DNA of 64,000 bases from the NCBI RefSeq assembly GCF_022678645.1, contig NZ_JALBWV010000053.1:1-64000 (forward strand), in the 5' to 3' direction. Shown in pieces: positions 41,957-50,586 of the stretch (position 1 is its first letter; each line of letters opens with the position of its first letter). The position numbers were made by a program, and so were the translations under genes. The notes under the pieces were generated by a model. It worked only from the letters and a program-made list of their open reading frames with translations, was not told where the DNA came from and searched no databases. Origin of the DNA: Saccharopolyspora soli (GTDB taxonomy: Bacteria > Actinomycetota > Actinomycetes > Mycobacteriales > Pseudonocardiaceae).

Positions 41957-43561
41957 ATGGGCCTTGCCGACGACCGCGACTTGCTGCCATTGGGATCGGG
42001 ATTCGACCTCGCTCGCAAGAACGGCTACGACCGCGCCCAGGTCGATGAACACCTAGAGCGGCTCGACGCAGACATCCGCATCCTCACCGCGGATCGCGAT
42101 GCCGCGGTCTCCCAGGCAGGCGACCTGTCCAAGCAACTGGAGGCGGCCCGCTCCGAGATCGAGAACCTGCGCGGCCAGGTCGACCGGCTGGCCAAGCCGC
42201 CGACCACATTGGAAGGACTCAGCGAACGCCTGCAGCGGATGCTCCGTCTGGCCCAGGACGAAGCCAACGACATCCGGGCTCGCGCCGAGAACGACGCGGC
42301 CCAGATCCGCAGGCGCTCCGAAGTCGAGGCCACCAACCTGCGCACCCGCTACGAGCGGCTGATCTCCGAAGTCGACACCCGGCGCAGCGAGATGGAAACC
42401 GAACACCGCTCGCTGATGGACAAGGCCAAGGCCGAAGCCGAGCGGATCACCCGCGAAGCGGAGGAGAACCGCAAACGCGCCGACCAGGAATCCGAGGCTC
42501 GCCGGGCCCAAGTCGAAGAGGACTTCGAGATCGCCATGGCCGCGCGCCGCAGCGAAGCCATGCGCACCCTCGCCGAGCAGGAGGCCACCAGCAAGTCCGA
42601 CGCCGAGCGCCGCGTCCGCGAGGCCACCGAGGAAGCCAACCGCCGCCTGCGGGAAGGCACCAACGAAGCGCACCGCCGGGTCCGCGAAGCCACCGAACAA
42701 ACGAACCGGCTGGTCAACGAGGCCACCACGAAAGCCGAGCAGCTCACCCGCGAATCCACCGAAGCCGCCCAGCAGCGCGAACGGGAGAGCACCGAGGCCG
42801 CGGAACTGCGGGTGCGGGAGAGCAAGCAGGAAGCCGACCGGCTGGTCCGGGAAGCGACCGAGAAGACGGACCGGATGATCCGCGAGTGCACCGAGGAGGC
42901 CACCCGCCTCATCGACGACGCGACCCGCGAGAGCAAGCGCCTGCTCGCGGCAGCCCGCGAGGACTCCCGACGCCGCCTCGATTCGACCACCGAAGAAGTC
43001 CAGCGGCGTCTGAGCAAGGCGGATGAGCACGTCCACTCGCTGACCGAACTGCGCGATGCGGTGGCCAAGAAACTCCGCGACGCCGCCGAAATGCTCGGCC
43101 AGACCACTCCGCTGCTGGAACGCCTCGACCAGGAAGACGCCGAAGAGGAAAAACTTCGCGAAGCGGCGGTGGAAGCCCGCGAACAAGCCCGCAAGGACGC
43201 CGAAGCGGCCCTAGCCCGCGACGGTCGCGACACCGAAGACGAGCCGTCGGCCGAGGAGACGAAGTCGCCGCAGGCCGCGAAGCCCGAAGCGGCGGCGGCG
43301 AAGCCCGCCGCGAAGCAGGCGAAGCCGAACGGCGGACAGCCCGCGAAGCAGGCGAAGGGGCCGGGCGGAGACGGCGGGGCCGTCGACGACGGTCCGACGG
43401 AGCAGATCCACCGCGACGCGGCCCGCGGACACAGCTCGCTCGACGAGCCGACCCGCCGCATCCAGCTGCCGGTACCCGACGACAAGGGCAGCAACAAGGG
43501 CCAGCAGCGCTCGCACAGCGCAACCCGCGTCGACATCGCCAAGCAGCAGCAACGCCGCTGA
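41957..43561 (+). CDS. Long coiled-coil protein with DivIVA-like start (polar growth/cytoskeleton type)
   Basis: The 534-residue protein opens with a DivIVA-like segment (GSGFDLARKNGYDRAQVDEHLERLDADIRILTADRD). It then forms an almost unbroken coiled coil over about residues 40-400, built from imperfect 11-residue units such as EATEEANRRLR, EGTNEAHRRVR and EATEQTNRLVN. The tail is Ala/Lys/Pro-rich and disordered. This matches proteins such as FilP/Scy-type scaffolds of mycelial actinobacteria. Its length lies between FilP and Scy. ATG 41957 is used; an in-frame GTG lies at 41951. Confidence 0.85.
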   Translation: MGLADDRDLLPLGSGFDLARKNGYDRAQVDEHLERLDADIRILTADRDAAVSQAGDLSKQLEAARSEIENLRGQVDRLAKPPTTLEGLSERLQRMLRLAQDEANDIRARAENDAAQIRRRSEVEATNLRTRYERLISEVDTRRSEMETEHRSLMDKAKAEAERITREAEENRKRADQESEARRAQVEEDFEIAMAARRSEAMRTLAEQEATSKSDAERRVREATEEANRRLREGTNEAHRRVREATEQTNRLVNEATTKAEQLTRESTEAAQQRERESTEAAELRVRESKQEADRLVREATEKTDRMIRECTEEATRLIDDATRESKRLLAAAREDSRRRLDSTTEEVQRRLSKADEHVHSLTELRDAVAKKLRDAAEMLGQTTPLLERLDQEDAEEEKLREAAVEAREQARKDAEAALARDGRDTEDEPSAEETKSPQAAKPEAAAAKPAAKQAKPNGGQPAKQAKGPGGDGGAVDDGPTEQIHRDAARGHSSLDEPTRRIQLPVPDDKGSNKGQQRSHSATRVDIAKQQQRR

Positions 43562-43704
43562 CCGCCGACCGGCCAGGTGACGGTCGCGCGAGTTCCGCTG
43601 GCATCGGACTTGTTTCGGGCGCACGTGCACAACGGGCCGAGCGGCGTGCCGAAAGTGCGCGATGCGTGAAAACGACTGGTGGATGGGCGCTGGATCCGCT
43701 GGGG

Positions 43705-44967
43705 TCACGGTGTCGGGGCGTCGACGGCACTGTCGTTGCTGGCGGTGGCGGGTCGTGGGGTTACCTCGGGGCGCCAGGTATACGCGCCGAGCGCGGTCAG
43801 CATTGCGATCAGCAGTGCCCAGCCGCTGAACGCGAGCACACCGAGTACCGCCGAGCAGGCCACCGCCGCCGCGATGCGCGCCGGTCCACTTAGGACGCGC
43901 ACGCCCGCCGCGGTGCAACCGAGGTACACGGTCAGGAACAACGTGGTGGGGATCGCTACCAATTGCGCGGTGTTCACGACACCCGCCGCCGCACCACCGA
44001 GCAGCAGCACTCCCGCACCGATGATGGCCAGCTGCAACCACCACGCCGGGCCCGGATCGGCGGCTCGTCGGGACATCCGCAGCTCAGCGGCCAGCGCCGC
44101 CGCGCCGGACAGGTACGCGTTGGTGGCGGCGAGGGTCAGTGCCACCGCAGCGATCGTGGCGGCGACTGGTCCAGCCGCGCCGACGGCCACCCGCAGCAAG
44201 TCGGCGAGCGGAACACTGCTGGCTGCCCGCGCACCAAGGGCCGAGATCGTAGCGGTCGACAACGCGAGGTAGATGACCGCTGTCACCGCGAACGCCACAC
44301 CGATGACGCGCGGCAGTTGGGTGCGCGGGTTGCGCAGCCGACCGACCAGCGGCGCGATCGCTTCCCAACCGACGAACGACAGCATCAGCACCGAACCCGC
44401 CAAACCGATCGACGCCCAACCGTGCGGCGCGAACGGCGTCCAGTTCGCGGCCCGAGCCGCCGGTGCCGAGCCGATCACAGCAACCGCGACCAGCACGACG
44501 AGGATCGCGACCAGTCCCAGCTGCACAGCGGTGGTGCTCCGAGCACCGCCCAAGGTGAGTGCGATGACCAGGGCCAACAGCACTGCGGCGGCTACCAGGC
44601 TCATGGTTGGGCCGCCGCCGAGCAGCGCCGCGACATAGGTGCCGCCGATCAAGCACACGACCGGGGCGCCCAAGATCACTCCGGCGAGGAAGCACCAACC
44701 GACCGCGCGCCCGGCGCGAGCGCCGAGTCCGGCAGCGGCGTAACCAGCTACTCCGGCTCCGCCGCCGAGGCGCGTGCCGAAAGCGGTGAACACCCAGGCC
44801 AGCAGTCCGGAGAGGGCCAGCAGCCCGACCCAGGCGAGGATCGACGCTGGTCCAGCGATTTCGGCGGCCAACCCTGGAAGCAGCAACAGGCTGGGGCCGA
44901 GGAGCGCTCCGATGTACATCGCCGCACCGCGAGTGCTCGACAGTGCTTGCGGGGATGCGTTCGACAT
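43705..44967 (-). CDS. APC-superfamily amino acid permease
   Basis: The 420-residue membrane protein has about 12 hydrophobic helices and the APC first-helix motif GAAMYIGALLGPSLLLLPGLAAEIAGPASILAWVG. The segment SFVGWEAIAPLVGRLRNPRTQLPRVIGVAF is typical of amino acid exporters or uptake proteins of the YjeH type. ATG 44967 (MSNASPQAL) is preferred to the upstream frame. It is divergent from the Lrp-type gene across 105 bp and is the likely target of that regulator. Confidence 0.9.
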   Translation of the reverse strand: MSNASPQALSSTRGAAMYIGALLGPSLLLLPGLAAEIAGPASILAWVGLLALSGLLAWVFTAFGTRLGGGAGVAGYAAAGLGARAGRAVGWCFLAGVILGAPVVCLIGGTYVAALLGGGPTMSLVAAAVLLALVIALTLGGARSTTAVQLGLVAILVVLVAVAVIGSAPAARAANWTPFAPHGWASIGLAGSVLMLSFVGWEAIAPLVGRLRNPRTQLPRVIGVAFAVTAVIYLALSTATISALGARAASSVPLADLLRVAVGAAGPVAATIAAVALTLAATNAYLSGAAALAAELRMSRRAADPGPAWWLQLAIIGAGVLLLGGAAAGVVNTAQLVAIPTTLFLTVYLGCTAAGVRVLSGPARIAAAVACSAVLGVLAFSGWALLIAMLTALGAYTWRPEVTPRPATASNDSAVDAPTP

Positions 44968-45072
44968 GCCGCAAGAGTGCGCGAATCGGACCGGCACGCG
45001 ATGGCAAATGTGGCCGCTGTGGTCCAGCATCGCGCAATATAATTCTCCCAAATCCCCGCTAAGGTGTTGAGA

Positions 45073-45552
45073 ATGCCGGAACACAATTGGGACAGGACAG
45101 ATCGAGCCATCCTGCGGAAGCTGCAGGACAACGGGCGGATCCCCAACGTCGACCTCGCCGAGGCCGTCTCGCTCTCCCCCTCCTCCTGCCTGCGGCGCAC
45201 CAAGACGTTGGAAGCCGACGGCATCATCGCCGGGTACCGGGCCGAGCTCGACCGGGAGCGCATCGGGCTGGGGCTGACCGTCTTCATCTCACTCAAGGTC
45301 GTCCAGCACTCCAGGGAGACTTCGCGCCTGATCGAGTCGGCGCTGACCGCGATCCCGGCCGTCGTCGCCTGCTACGTCGTCTCCGGCGAGGCCGATTTCC
45401 TGGTCGAAGCCGTGGTGCCCAGCCTCGCCGCCTACGAGCAACTGCTGCTCGACCAGATCCTCGCCATCGAACCGGTCACCGACGCCCGCAGCACCTTCGC
45501 CATCCGCACCGTGCTCAACCGCGGCCCCATGCCGCTCGACCACTGGGCCTGA
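45073..45552 (+). CDS. Lrp/AsnC-family regulator
   Basis: The 159-residue protein has an N-terminal winged helix (WDRTDRAILRKLQDNGRIPNVDLAEAVSLSPSSCLRRTKTLEADGIIAGY) and a RAM effector domain (VFISLKVVQHSRETSRLIESALTAIPAVVACYVVSGEADFLVEAVVPSLAAYEQLL). The ATG at 45073 follows AAGGTG at a good distance; a GTG lies nine bases earlier. It is divergent from the amino acid permease, which suggests it switches that gene in response to an amino acid (inference). Confidence 0.94.
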   Translation: MPEHNWDRTDRAILRKLQDNGRIPNVDLAEAVSLSPSSCLRRTKTLEADGIIAGYRAELDRERIGLGLTVFISLKVVQHSRETSRLIESALTAIPAVVACYVVSGEADFLVEAVVPSLAAYEQLLLDQILAIEPVTDARSTFAIRTVLNRGPMPLDHWA

Positions 45553-45602
45553 ACACCTCGGTTGCACCTGACACGGTGTGAGGTCGTACAGCTGGAGGAG
45601 TC

Positions 45603-46424
45603 ATGTTCAGCATCGGAGACTTCGCCAGGCACGGTCGGGTGTCGGTTCGAATGTTGCGCCACTACGACGCCATCGGACTGCTGCGGCCAGCCCACGTCAA
45701 CCAGTCGACCGGGCACCGCGCCTACACCGCGGCCCAGTTCGCCCGGCTCAACCGGATCGTCGCGGTGAAAGAGCTGGGTTTCACCCTGTACCAGGTGCAG
45801 CGGATCCTCGACGAGGACGTCACCGCCGAGCAGCTGCGCGGCATGCTCAAACTGCGGCAGGCGGAGCTGGAAACCCAGATCGCGGCCGACACGGCTCGGT
45901 TGGCGCAGGTCCAGGCGCGGCTCCGGATGATCGAAACCGAGGGAACCATGCCCAGCGAAGACGTCACGATCAAGTCGATCCCGGCGTTGCGGGTCGCCGA
46001 GCTCACCGGTACGGCCAAGATCATGGATCCGCAGTCGATCGGCCCGGTGGTCCGCGGCTGCTACGCAGATCTCTGCGCGGCGTTGGACCGCGCCGGGGTG
46101 ATGCCGGTCGGCCCGGCGACCGCGTACTACGAGGACAGCGGTGACGGTGAGAGCGTGATCGTGCACGCCGGGTTGCCGGTCAACGTCGAGCCGAACGCCG
46201 CGTTCGACTTCGCAGTGGTGGATCTGCCCGCCGTCGAGAAGGCAGCGACGATCGTGCATCGGGGTTCGATGGACGACTGCTTGCCCACGTACCAGGCGCT
46301 GGCGCGGTGGATCGAGGACAACGGGTACCGCACGCTCGGGGCCAACCGCGAGGTGACCCTGGCCTGTCCGGAAGACCCGGCCGGGATGGTGACCGAGATC
46401 CAGGAGTACATCGCGACCGCTTGA
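45603..46424 (+). CDS. MerR-family regulator with GyrI-like effector domain
   Basis: The 273-residue protein has a MerR winged helix (FSIGDFARHGRVSVRMLRHYDAIGLLRPAHVNQSTGHRAYTAAQFARLNRIVAVKELGF), a dimer coil and a GyrI/BmrR-type ligand domain (residues 120-270, VTIKSIPALRVAEL through GANREVTLACPEDPAGMVTEIQEYIA). BmrR-type proteins sense lipophilic drugs. ATG 45603 follows GGAGGAG. It lies 50 bp behind the Lrp gene. No efflux gene follows it, so the target is unknown. Confidence 0.93.
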   Translation: MFSIGDFARHGRVSVRMLRHYDAIGLLRPAHVNQSTGHRAYTAAQFARLNRIVAVKELGFTLYQVQRILDEDVTAEQLRGMLKLRQAELETQIAADTARLAQVQARLRMIETEGTMPSEDVTIKSIPALRVAELTGTAKIMDPQSIGPVVRGCYADLCAALDRAGVMPVGPATAYYEDSGDGESVIVHAGLPVNVEPNAAFDFAVVDLPAVEKAATIVHRGSMDDCLPTYQALARWIEDNGYRTLGANREVTLACPEDPAGMVTEIQEYIATA

Positions 46425-46535
46425 CGTTCCGCCTGGCCAGTGCACGTCGTCGTCATCGCCGTGGGCTTTCCGTGTCCCTACGGGCAGGGTCACCGCGGGC
46501 ATTTCGCGCCCGCACCTACGGAAAGGACCGGGTCA

Positions 46536-46694
46536 ATGGCGGATCCAACCGGCGATGACGACAGGTCGCGGACCAACCGGAAGACCGGGCGGTACTTCGT
46601 GTTACCCAGCGAGCTGGCCGAGGAGCTCAGAAGAACCGAAGCAGACCTGGAGAAGTCCCCGGAGCGGGCCATCGAGGAGAAGGACGACGAGTAG
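46536..46694 (+). CDS. Small acidic hypothetical protein
   Basis: A 52-codon frame starts at ATG 46536, with GGAAAGGA well placed upstream, and reads MADPTGDDDRSRTNRKTGRYFVLPSELAEELRRTEADLEK, ending EEKDDE. It is charged and probably partly helical. The same frame is open further upstream, but no better start is seen. I do not recognise the family. Behind it, 46695-46923 holds nothing I can name. Confidence 0.5.
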   Translation: MADPTGDDDRSRTNRKTGRYFVLPSELAEELRRTEADLEKSPERAIEEKDDE

Positions 46695-46923
46695 TCCCGG
46701 AGGTGGCGCCGGGAGGCGTCCAAACAGGACGGAAGTTGGCCCCGTGCCGCATGCGTAGACTGCGCGGTTGTCCAGGTCATTGGTGGTCAACCGCAGGACT
46801 TCGCATTCCGTAGCGCTCGTTGCGAAAGTCTCGTTCTAGTGCAGTTCTGAACGTGTCACCGGCGATACCGGCGTCCTCGCGCGCACCTCTGCGGCCTCCG
46901 CTGCTGGCACTCGGCCAAGTCGG

Positions 46924-47739
46924 TCAGCCGATGCGGGAAAGCCAGGAGCTGGTGGCGTCGGCGAAAGCAGCTGGCGACTCCATCGACGCAAGGTGACCGG
47001 TGTCGGGCAGTGTCACGAGTTCGGCCTCCGGCAGGGCAGTCGCGAGATCGCGCGCGTTCTCCGGCGGAGTCAGGGTGTCCTCCGCACCAACGACGACCAG
47101 CGCTGGGCCGGGGAAGGAACGCAGTGTGCCGGTGCTGTCGGGGCGTCCCGCCATCGCCCGTTGCGCCCATGCGACACCATCCGGCGGCTGCGCGTCGATC
47201 AACTCCCGTACCGCGGCGACGACCGCTGGGCGCCGTTCGTGCGTTGTGCGGCCGAGCAGATTGGGCAGCATGGTCTCGGCGAGCCAACCGCTCGTGCCAT
47301 CGCGTTCAGCTCGATCCGCGACTTTGAAGCGGTTGGCACGCTGCTCGTCGTTGTCCGCGACGGCCTTCGTGTCCACGAGCAGCAGGCCCGCGACCCGCTC
47401 GGGCGCCGCCCGCAACACCGCCATCGCGACGTACCCGCCCATCGAGCACCCGCCCAGGACGACCTGCGGCAGTTCCAGCCGATCCAGCAGGGCGATGATG
47501 TCGGCGGCGGCGACATCGATGCTCGGGCGCTCGGTCGCCGGGCGGCTGTCAACCGGCTCCGCCAGGCCGCGAGCCGACGAGCCGTCCAATGCGCTCTCGC
47601 CGAGCCCGCGCTGGTCCGGGGTGATCACCCGCACTTGTTCGTCCAACCTGGCCCGCACCGGGTTCCACATCCGCGCGTCCACCGGGAACGCGTGCAGCAG
47701 CACCAGCGGTGTTCCGACTCCCGATTCGATGTAGTGCAC
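46924..47739 (-). CDS. Alpha/beta-hydrolase-fold protein
   Basis: The 271-residue enzyme has the oxyanion-hole region PLVLLHAFPVDARMW, the nucleophile elbow GGCSMGGYVAMA, DTLTPPENA with the likely acid, and the catalytic His in LPDTGHLASMESPAAFADA. It resembles 3-oxoadipate enol-lactonase-like hydrolases, without a pathway context. GTG 47739 follows AGGATGGGG. The frame upstream would read through a repeat copy (MTGRFPCS) and was rejected. Confidence 0.9.
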   Translation of the reverse strand: MHYIESGVGTPLVLLHAFPVDARMWNPVRARLDEQVRVITPDQRGLGESALDGSSARGLAEPVDSRPATERPSIDVAAADIIALLDRLELPQVVLGGCSMGGYVAMAVLRAAPERVAGLLLVDTKAVADNDEQRANRFKVADRAERDGTSGWLAETMLPNLLGRTTHERRPAVVAAVRELIDAQPPDGVAWAQRAMAGRPDSTGTLRSFPGPALVVVGAEDTLTPPENARDLATALPEAELVTLPDTGHLASMESPAAFADATSSWLSRIG

Positions 47740-47798
47740 GGCCCCATCCTGCCGGAACCCCCCACCAACTGCGCCCCAACAGGCCGGGCGGCGCGAGC

Positions 47799-47961
47799 AA
47801 GGGAACCTTCCTGTCACCGCACCACGCCCAGGTGTTCCCGAACCGCGAGGAAGGGAACCTTCCTGTCACCACCCGGCCGAAGGCACTGCGCCTGCCGCGA
47901 GGAAGGGAACCTTCCTGTCACTCCGGCGCCGTTGGAAGTGTGGAGGGGAACCTTCCTGTCA
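47799..47961 (+). repeat. 18-bp repeat cluster H (4 copies), last one overlapping a stop codon
   Basis: Copies start at 47799, 47851, 47903 and 47944 (AGGGG variant), 52, 52 and 41 bp apart. The last ends in TCA at 47959-47961, which is the stop codon (TGA on the minus strand) of the esterase gene. Confidence 0.95.
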
Positions 47962-48921
47962 ACTGCTGGCGGAGCCCAGGGACCAGGATTGGGTCAGGTG
48001 CCAGGCGGCGCAGATGTTGACGTCCAGCAGGTATGCGCCTGCCCGGCCGCACTGGCCGTCGGCGGTGCCCGGGTCGATCGGTTGACCGTGCCCCATTCCG
48101 GTGATCGAGAACGTTTCGACCAGGGTTCGTCCGGTGCCGTCGCGGTAGACCGCGTGCGGGTAGCCAGCGACGGTGTCAGTCGCCGACGGGGTGTCCGGGA
48201 TGCCGTGCACGTTGGTCCACTGCTCGACCAGTTCGCGCTGGTTCGCGTACGCCACCGTGTAGTCCGCAGTGCCGTGCCAGATGCTCAACGTCGGCCAGGG
48301 CCCCTGGTGCGAACCGGCGGCACGCACCTTGTCGCCCCATTGCGCCGGTGTCAGGTTCTTGCCGGGATTCATGCACGTGAACGCCTCCAGCATGCTCGCC
48401 GCGCAGCCGAACGGCACGCCGGCCACGACGCCCCCGCCTGCGAACATCTCCGGGTAGGCACCGAGCAGCACCGAGGTCATCGCGCCGCCCGCCGACAGGC
48501 CGGTGACGTAAACCCTGGACGGGTCCGCCCCGGTGTCGGTGATCGCGCGTTGGACCATTTGCGCGATCGACGCGGCTTCACCTTGGCCGCGCGTGGTGTC
48601 GCCGGGTTGGAACCAGTTGAAGCACCGGCTGGCGTTGTTCACCGATTCCTGTTGTGGCAGCACGAGCGTGAACGCCGCGCGCTCGGCCAACTCCACCCAC
48701 CCCGCGCCGGTTCCGTAGCCAGCTGCGTCCTGGGTGCAGCCGTGCATGGCGACGACAACGGGTCGTCCTTGTGGCAGACCGTCCGGTACGTACTCGAACA
48801 TCCGCAGCGCGCCCGGATTCGTGCCGAACCCGGTCACTTCGCGGATTTCGGCCGCCGACGCCGCCGGGGCGACGGCTAACATGGCCAGCAGCACGGCCGC
48901 GACCAGCGAGAAGATTCGCAC
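47959..48921 (-). CDS. Secreted PHB-depolymerase-family esterase
   Basis: The 320-residue protein has a signal peptide (SLVAAVLLAMLAVAPAASAAE) and the PHB-depolymerase/feruloyl-esterase-type fold: RPVVVAMHGCTQDAAGYG with oxyanion-hole Cys, the nucleophile elbow VTGLSAGGAMTSVLL, the acid in HGTADYTV and the catalytic His in ITGMGHGQPIDPG. Relatives act on poly-3-hydroxybutyrate, acetyl xylan or feruloyl esters. GTG 48921 follows GGAGGTGG. The divergent hydrolase and the 3-hydroxybutyrate genes at 50.6-54.5 kb favour polyester breakdown (inference). Confidence 0.88.
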   Translation of the reverse strand: MRIFSLVAAVLLAMLAVAPAASAAEIREVTGFGTNPGALRMFEYVPDGLPQGRPVVVAMHGCTQDAAGYGTGAGWVELAERAAFTLVLPQQESVNNASRCFNWFQPGDTTRGQGEAASIAQMVQRAITDTGADPSRVYVTGLSAGGAMTSVLLGAYPEMFAGGGVVAGVPFGCAASMLEAFTCMNPGKNLTPAQWGDKVRAAGSHQGPWPTLSIWHGTADYTVAYANQRELVEQWTNVHGIPDTPSATDTVAGYPHAVYRDGTGRTLVETFSITGMGHGQPIDPGTADGQCGRAGAYLLDVNICAAWHLTQSWSLGSASS

Positions 48922-48932
48922 TCAGACCACCT

Positions 48933-48956
48933 CCTTGTGGCTTGTGCCACACAAGG
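48933..48956. promoter_or_regulatory. Palindrome between divergent secreted hydrolases
   Basis: TGTGGC TTGT GCCACA (48936-48951) lies inside slightly wider arms CCTTGTG/CACAAGG (48933-48956). It starts 12 bp upstream of the esterase start and may be an operator controlling both divergent genes. Confidence 0.55.
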
Positions 48957-49083
48957 TAGGGACATGGTGCAACCACTTCCACAGTGGACAGCAATACACC
49001 TCGGACCCATTTTGTGTGTCGGATCCACATATTCGATCGACCTGACATGTCCTACCGTCACGGCGAGCACAAGGAGGTGCCCC

Positions 49084-50376
49084 GTGCCCAGCCGAATCGC
49101 CGCGCTGTCCGCTGCGCTGCTCACCAGCGCGTTGCTCGTTCCGGCCGAATCCACCGCGCAACCGGCCGATTGCCGCCCCGCAGTGCGAGTTCCCGGTGCC
49201 GCGCATCAGGAATCGGCCTGCCTCGATGACCTGACCACGACCGGCACGCTCAACTCCAGGCACACGGTGCAGGCCGATTGGGCGGGCCTGACCGCCGAGG
49301 ACCTGCCCGCGCCCGGCGAGGTGCCGGGCATCCAGATCGACGGGTACTTCTCGGACACCTCCACGACCAACACCCATCACGGCTGGAACCACGATGCCCA
49401 GTTCGTGTTGCGTCTGCCGCGGCAGTGGAACGGTGGCTTGGTCGTCACCGGAACTCCCGGCAACCGCAGGCAGTACGCCAACGATCGCGCGATCGCCGAC
49501 CAGGTCTTGGCGGCCGGTTATGCCTTCGCCGCGACCGACAAGGGCAACACCGGTGCGGAGTTCTTCACCGACGGCGACCGACCTGGGGATGCGCTCGTCG
49601 AGTGGAACCAGCGAGTCACCCAACTGACCATCGCCGCCAAGCTCACCGCCGCGCGGTACTACGGTCGACCCCCGTCCCGGACGCTCGCCGCGGGGCTTTC
49701 CAACGGCGGCTACCTGGTGCGCTGGCAACTGGAGAACCGGCCTTGGCTCTACGACGGCGGAGTCGACTGGGAAGGAACGTTGTGGACCCAGCAGGACAAC
49801 CTGCTGACCTTCCTGCCACCCGCACTGCGCGCCTTCCCCGCCGGGGACGAGTCAGCGATCTCGGCAGCTGGGTTCGCGCCGGACTCGCAGTTCCTGTGGG
49901 ACTACCACTACCGCGTCTACTGGGATCTGACTCAGCGGATCTACCGCGAAGAGCTCGATCCCGGATACGACGGCGACCGGCTGGCCGGAATCCCGTTCTG
50001 CGCCAGCGGAACCGAGGGCTGCGACGCTGATTACGAATACGCTGAACGCCCTGCCGAAGTGCACCGCGCGGTCGAGCGGATCGCGCTCACCGGCCGGATC
50101 GGCAAGCCGCTGATCACGCTGCACGGCACCCTCGACACGCTGCTGCCGATCAGCCGGGATTCCGACGTCTACGCGCGGATGGTCGCCGAGTCGGGTAGGA
50201 CCGACCTGCACCGCTACCACCGGATCGAGAACGGCAACCACACCGACGGCTTGGTCGACGAATTCCCGGACCGGCTGCGCCCGCTGGCCCCGTGCTTCCG
50301 CACAGCGATCAGCGAGCTCGAAGACTGGCTAGACGGCAGCCCATCGGCGGACGCGACCGGCAATACGTGCTCATGA
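49084..50376 (+). CDS. Secreted alpha/beta hydrolase, 3-hydroxybutyrate-oligomer-hydrolase-like
   Basis: The 430-residue protein has a signal peptide (AALSAALLTSALLVPAESTAQP) and a tannase/oligomer-hydrolase-like fold: WNGGLVVTGTPGNRRQY, GYAFAATDKGNTG, the nucleophile elbow AAGLSNGGYLVRWQLENRP, KPLITLHGTLDTLLPISRDSD with the acid, and the His in ENGNHTDGL. A cysteine-bearing segment, CASGTEGCDAD, is likely disulfide-linked. GTG 49084 has AGGAGGTG upstream. With the divergent esterase it probably degrades polyester to monomers. Confidence 0.85.
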   Translation: MPSRIAALSAALLTSALLVPAESTAQPADCRPAVRVPGAAHQESACLDDLTTTGTLNSRHTVQADWAGLTAEDLPAPGEVPGIQIDGYFSDTSTTNTHHGWNHDAQFVLRLPRQWNGGLVVTGTPGNRRQYANDRAIADQVLAAGYAFAATDKGNTGAEFFTDGDRPGDALVEWNQRVTQLTIAAKLTAARYYGRPPSRTLAAGLSNGGYLVRWQLENRPWLYDGGVDWEGTLWTQQDNLLTFLPPALRAFPAGDESAISAAGFAPDSQFLWDYHYRVYWDLTQRIYREELDPGYDGDRLAGIPFCASGTEGCDADYEYAERPAEVHRAVERIALTGRIGKPLITLHGTLDTLLPISRDSDVYARMVAESGRTDLHRYHRIENGNHTDGLVDEFPDRLRPLAPCFRTAISELEDWLDGSPSADATGNTCS

Positions 50377-50377
50377 G

Positions 50378-50575
50378 TGAAATCCCGGTTCTTGGCGAAT
50401 CGGTTTGCGCAGCAGTGCGGGTGGCGGAAGCGGCTCACGCCGCTTGCCCTGACGACCATCCGCCGTAATGGAAAGACCGGCGGCATCGTTGTCCTCCAGC
50501 ACCCACAATCGCGCCCAGTCATAGTCGAAGTTTCGAATCTGCTCGCAGGCCGCGCCAACAGGCGTCGACCGATAC
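50378..50575 (-). other. Open frame without a clear start, possible gene remnant
   Basis: The minus strand is open from about 50575 to 50378, reading CEQIRNFDYDWARLWVLEDNDAAGLSITADGRQGKRREPLPPP and then ALLRKPIRQEPGFHS. Codon use is coding-like, but no good start or ribosome site exists and I know no match. A plus-strand AAGCGG/CCGCTT hairpin at 50428-50445 lies inside and may be a terminator for the gene ending at 50376. Either a remnant or chance. Confidence 0.3.
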
Positions 50576-50586
50576 GAGCGCAGTGC

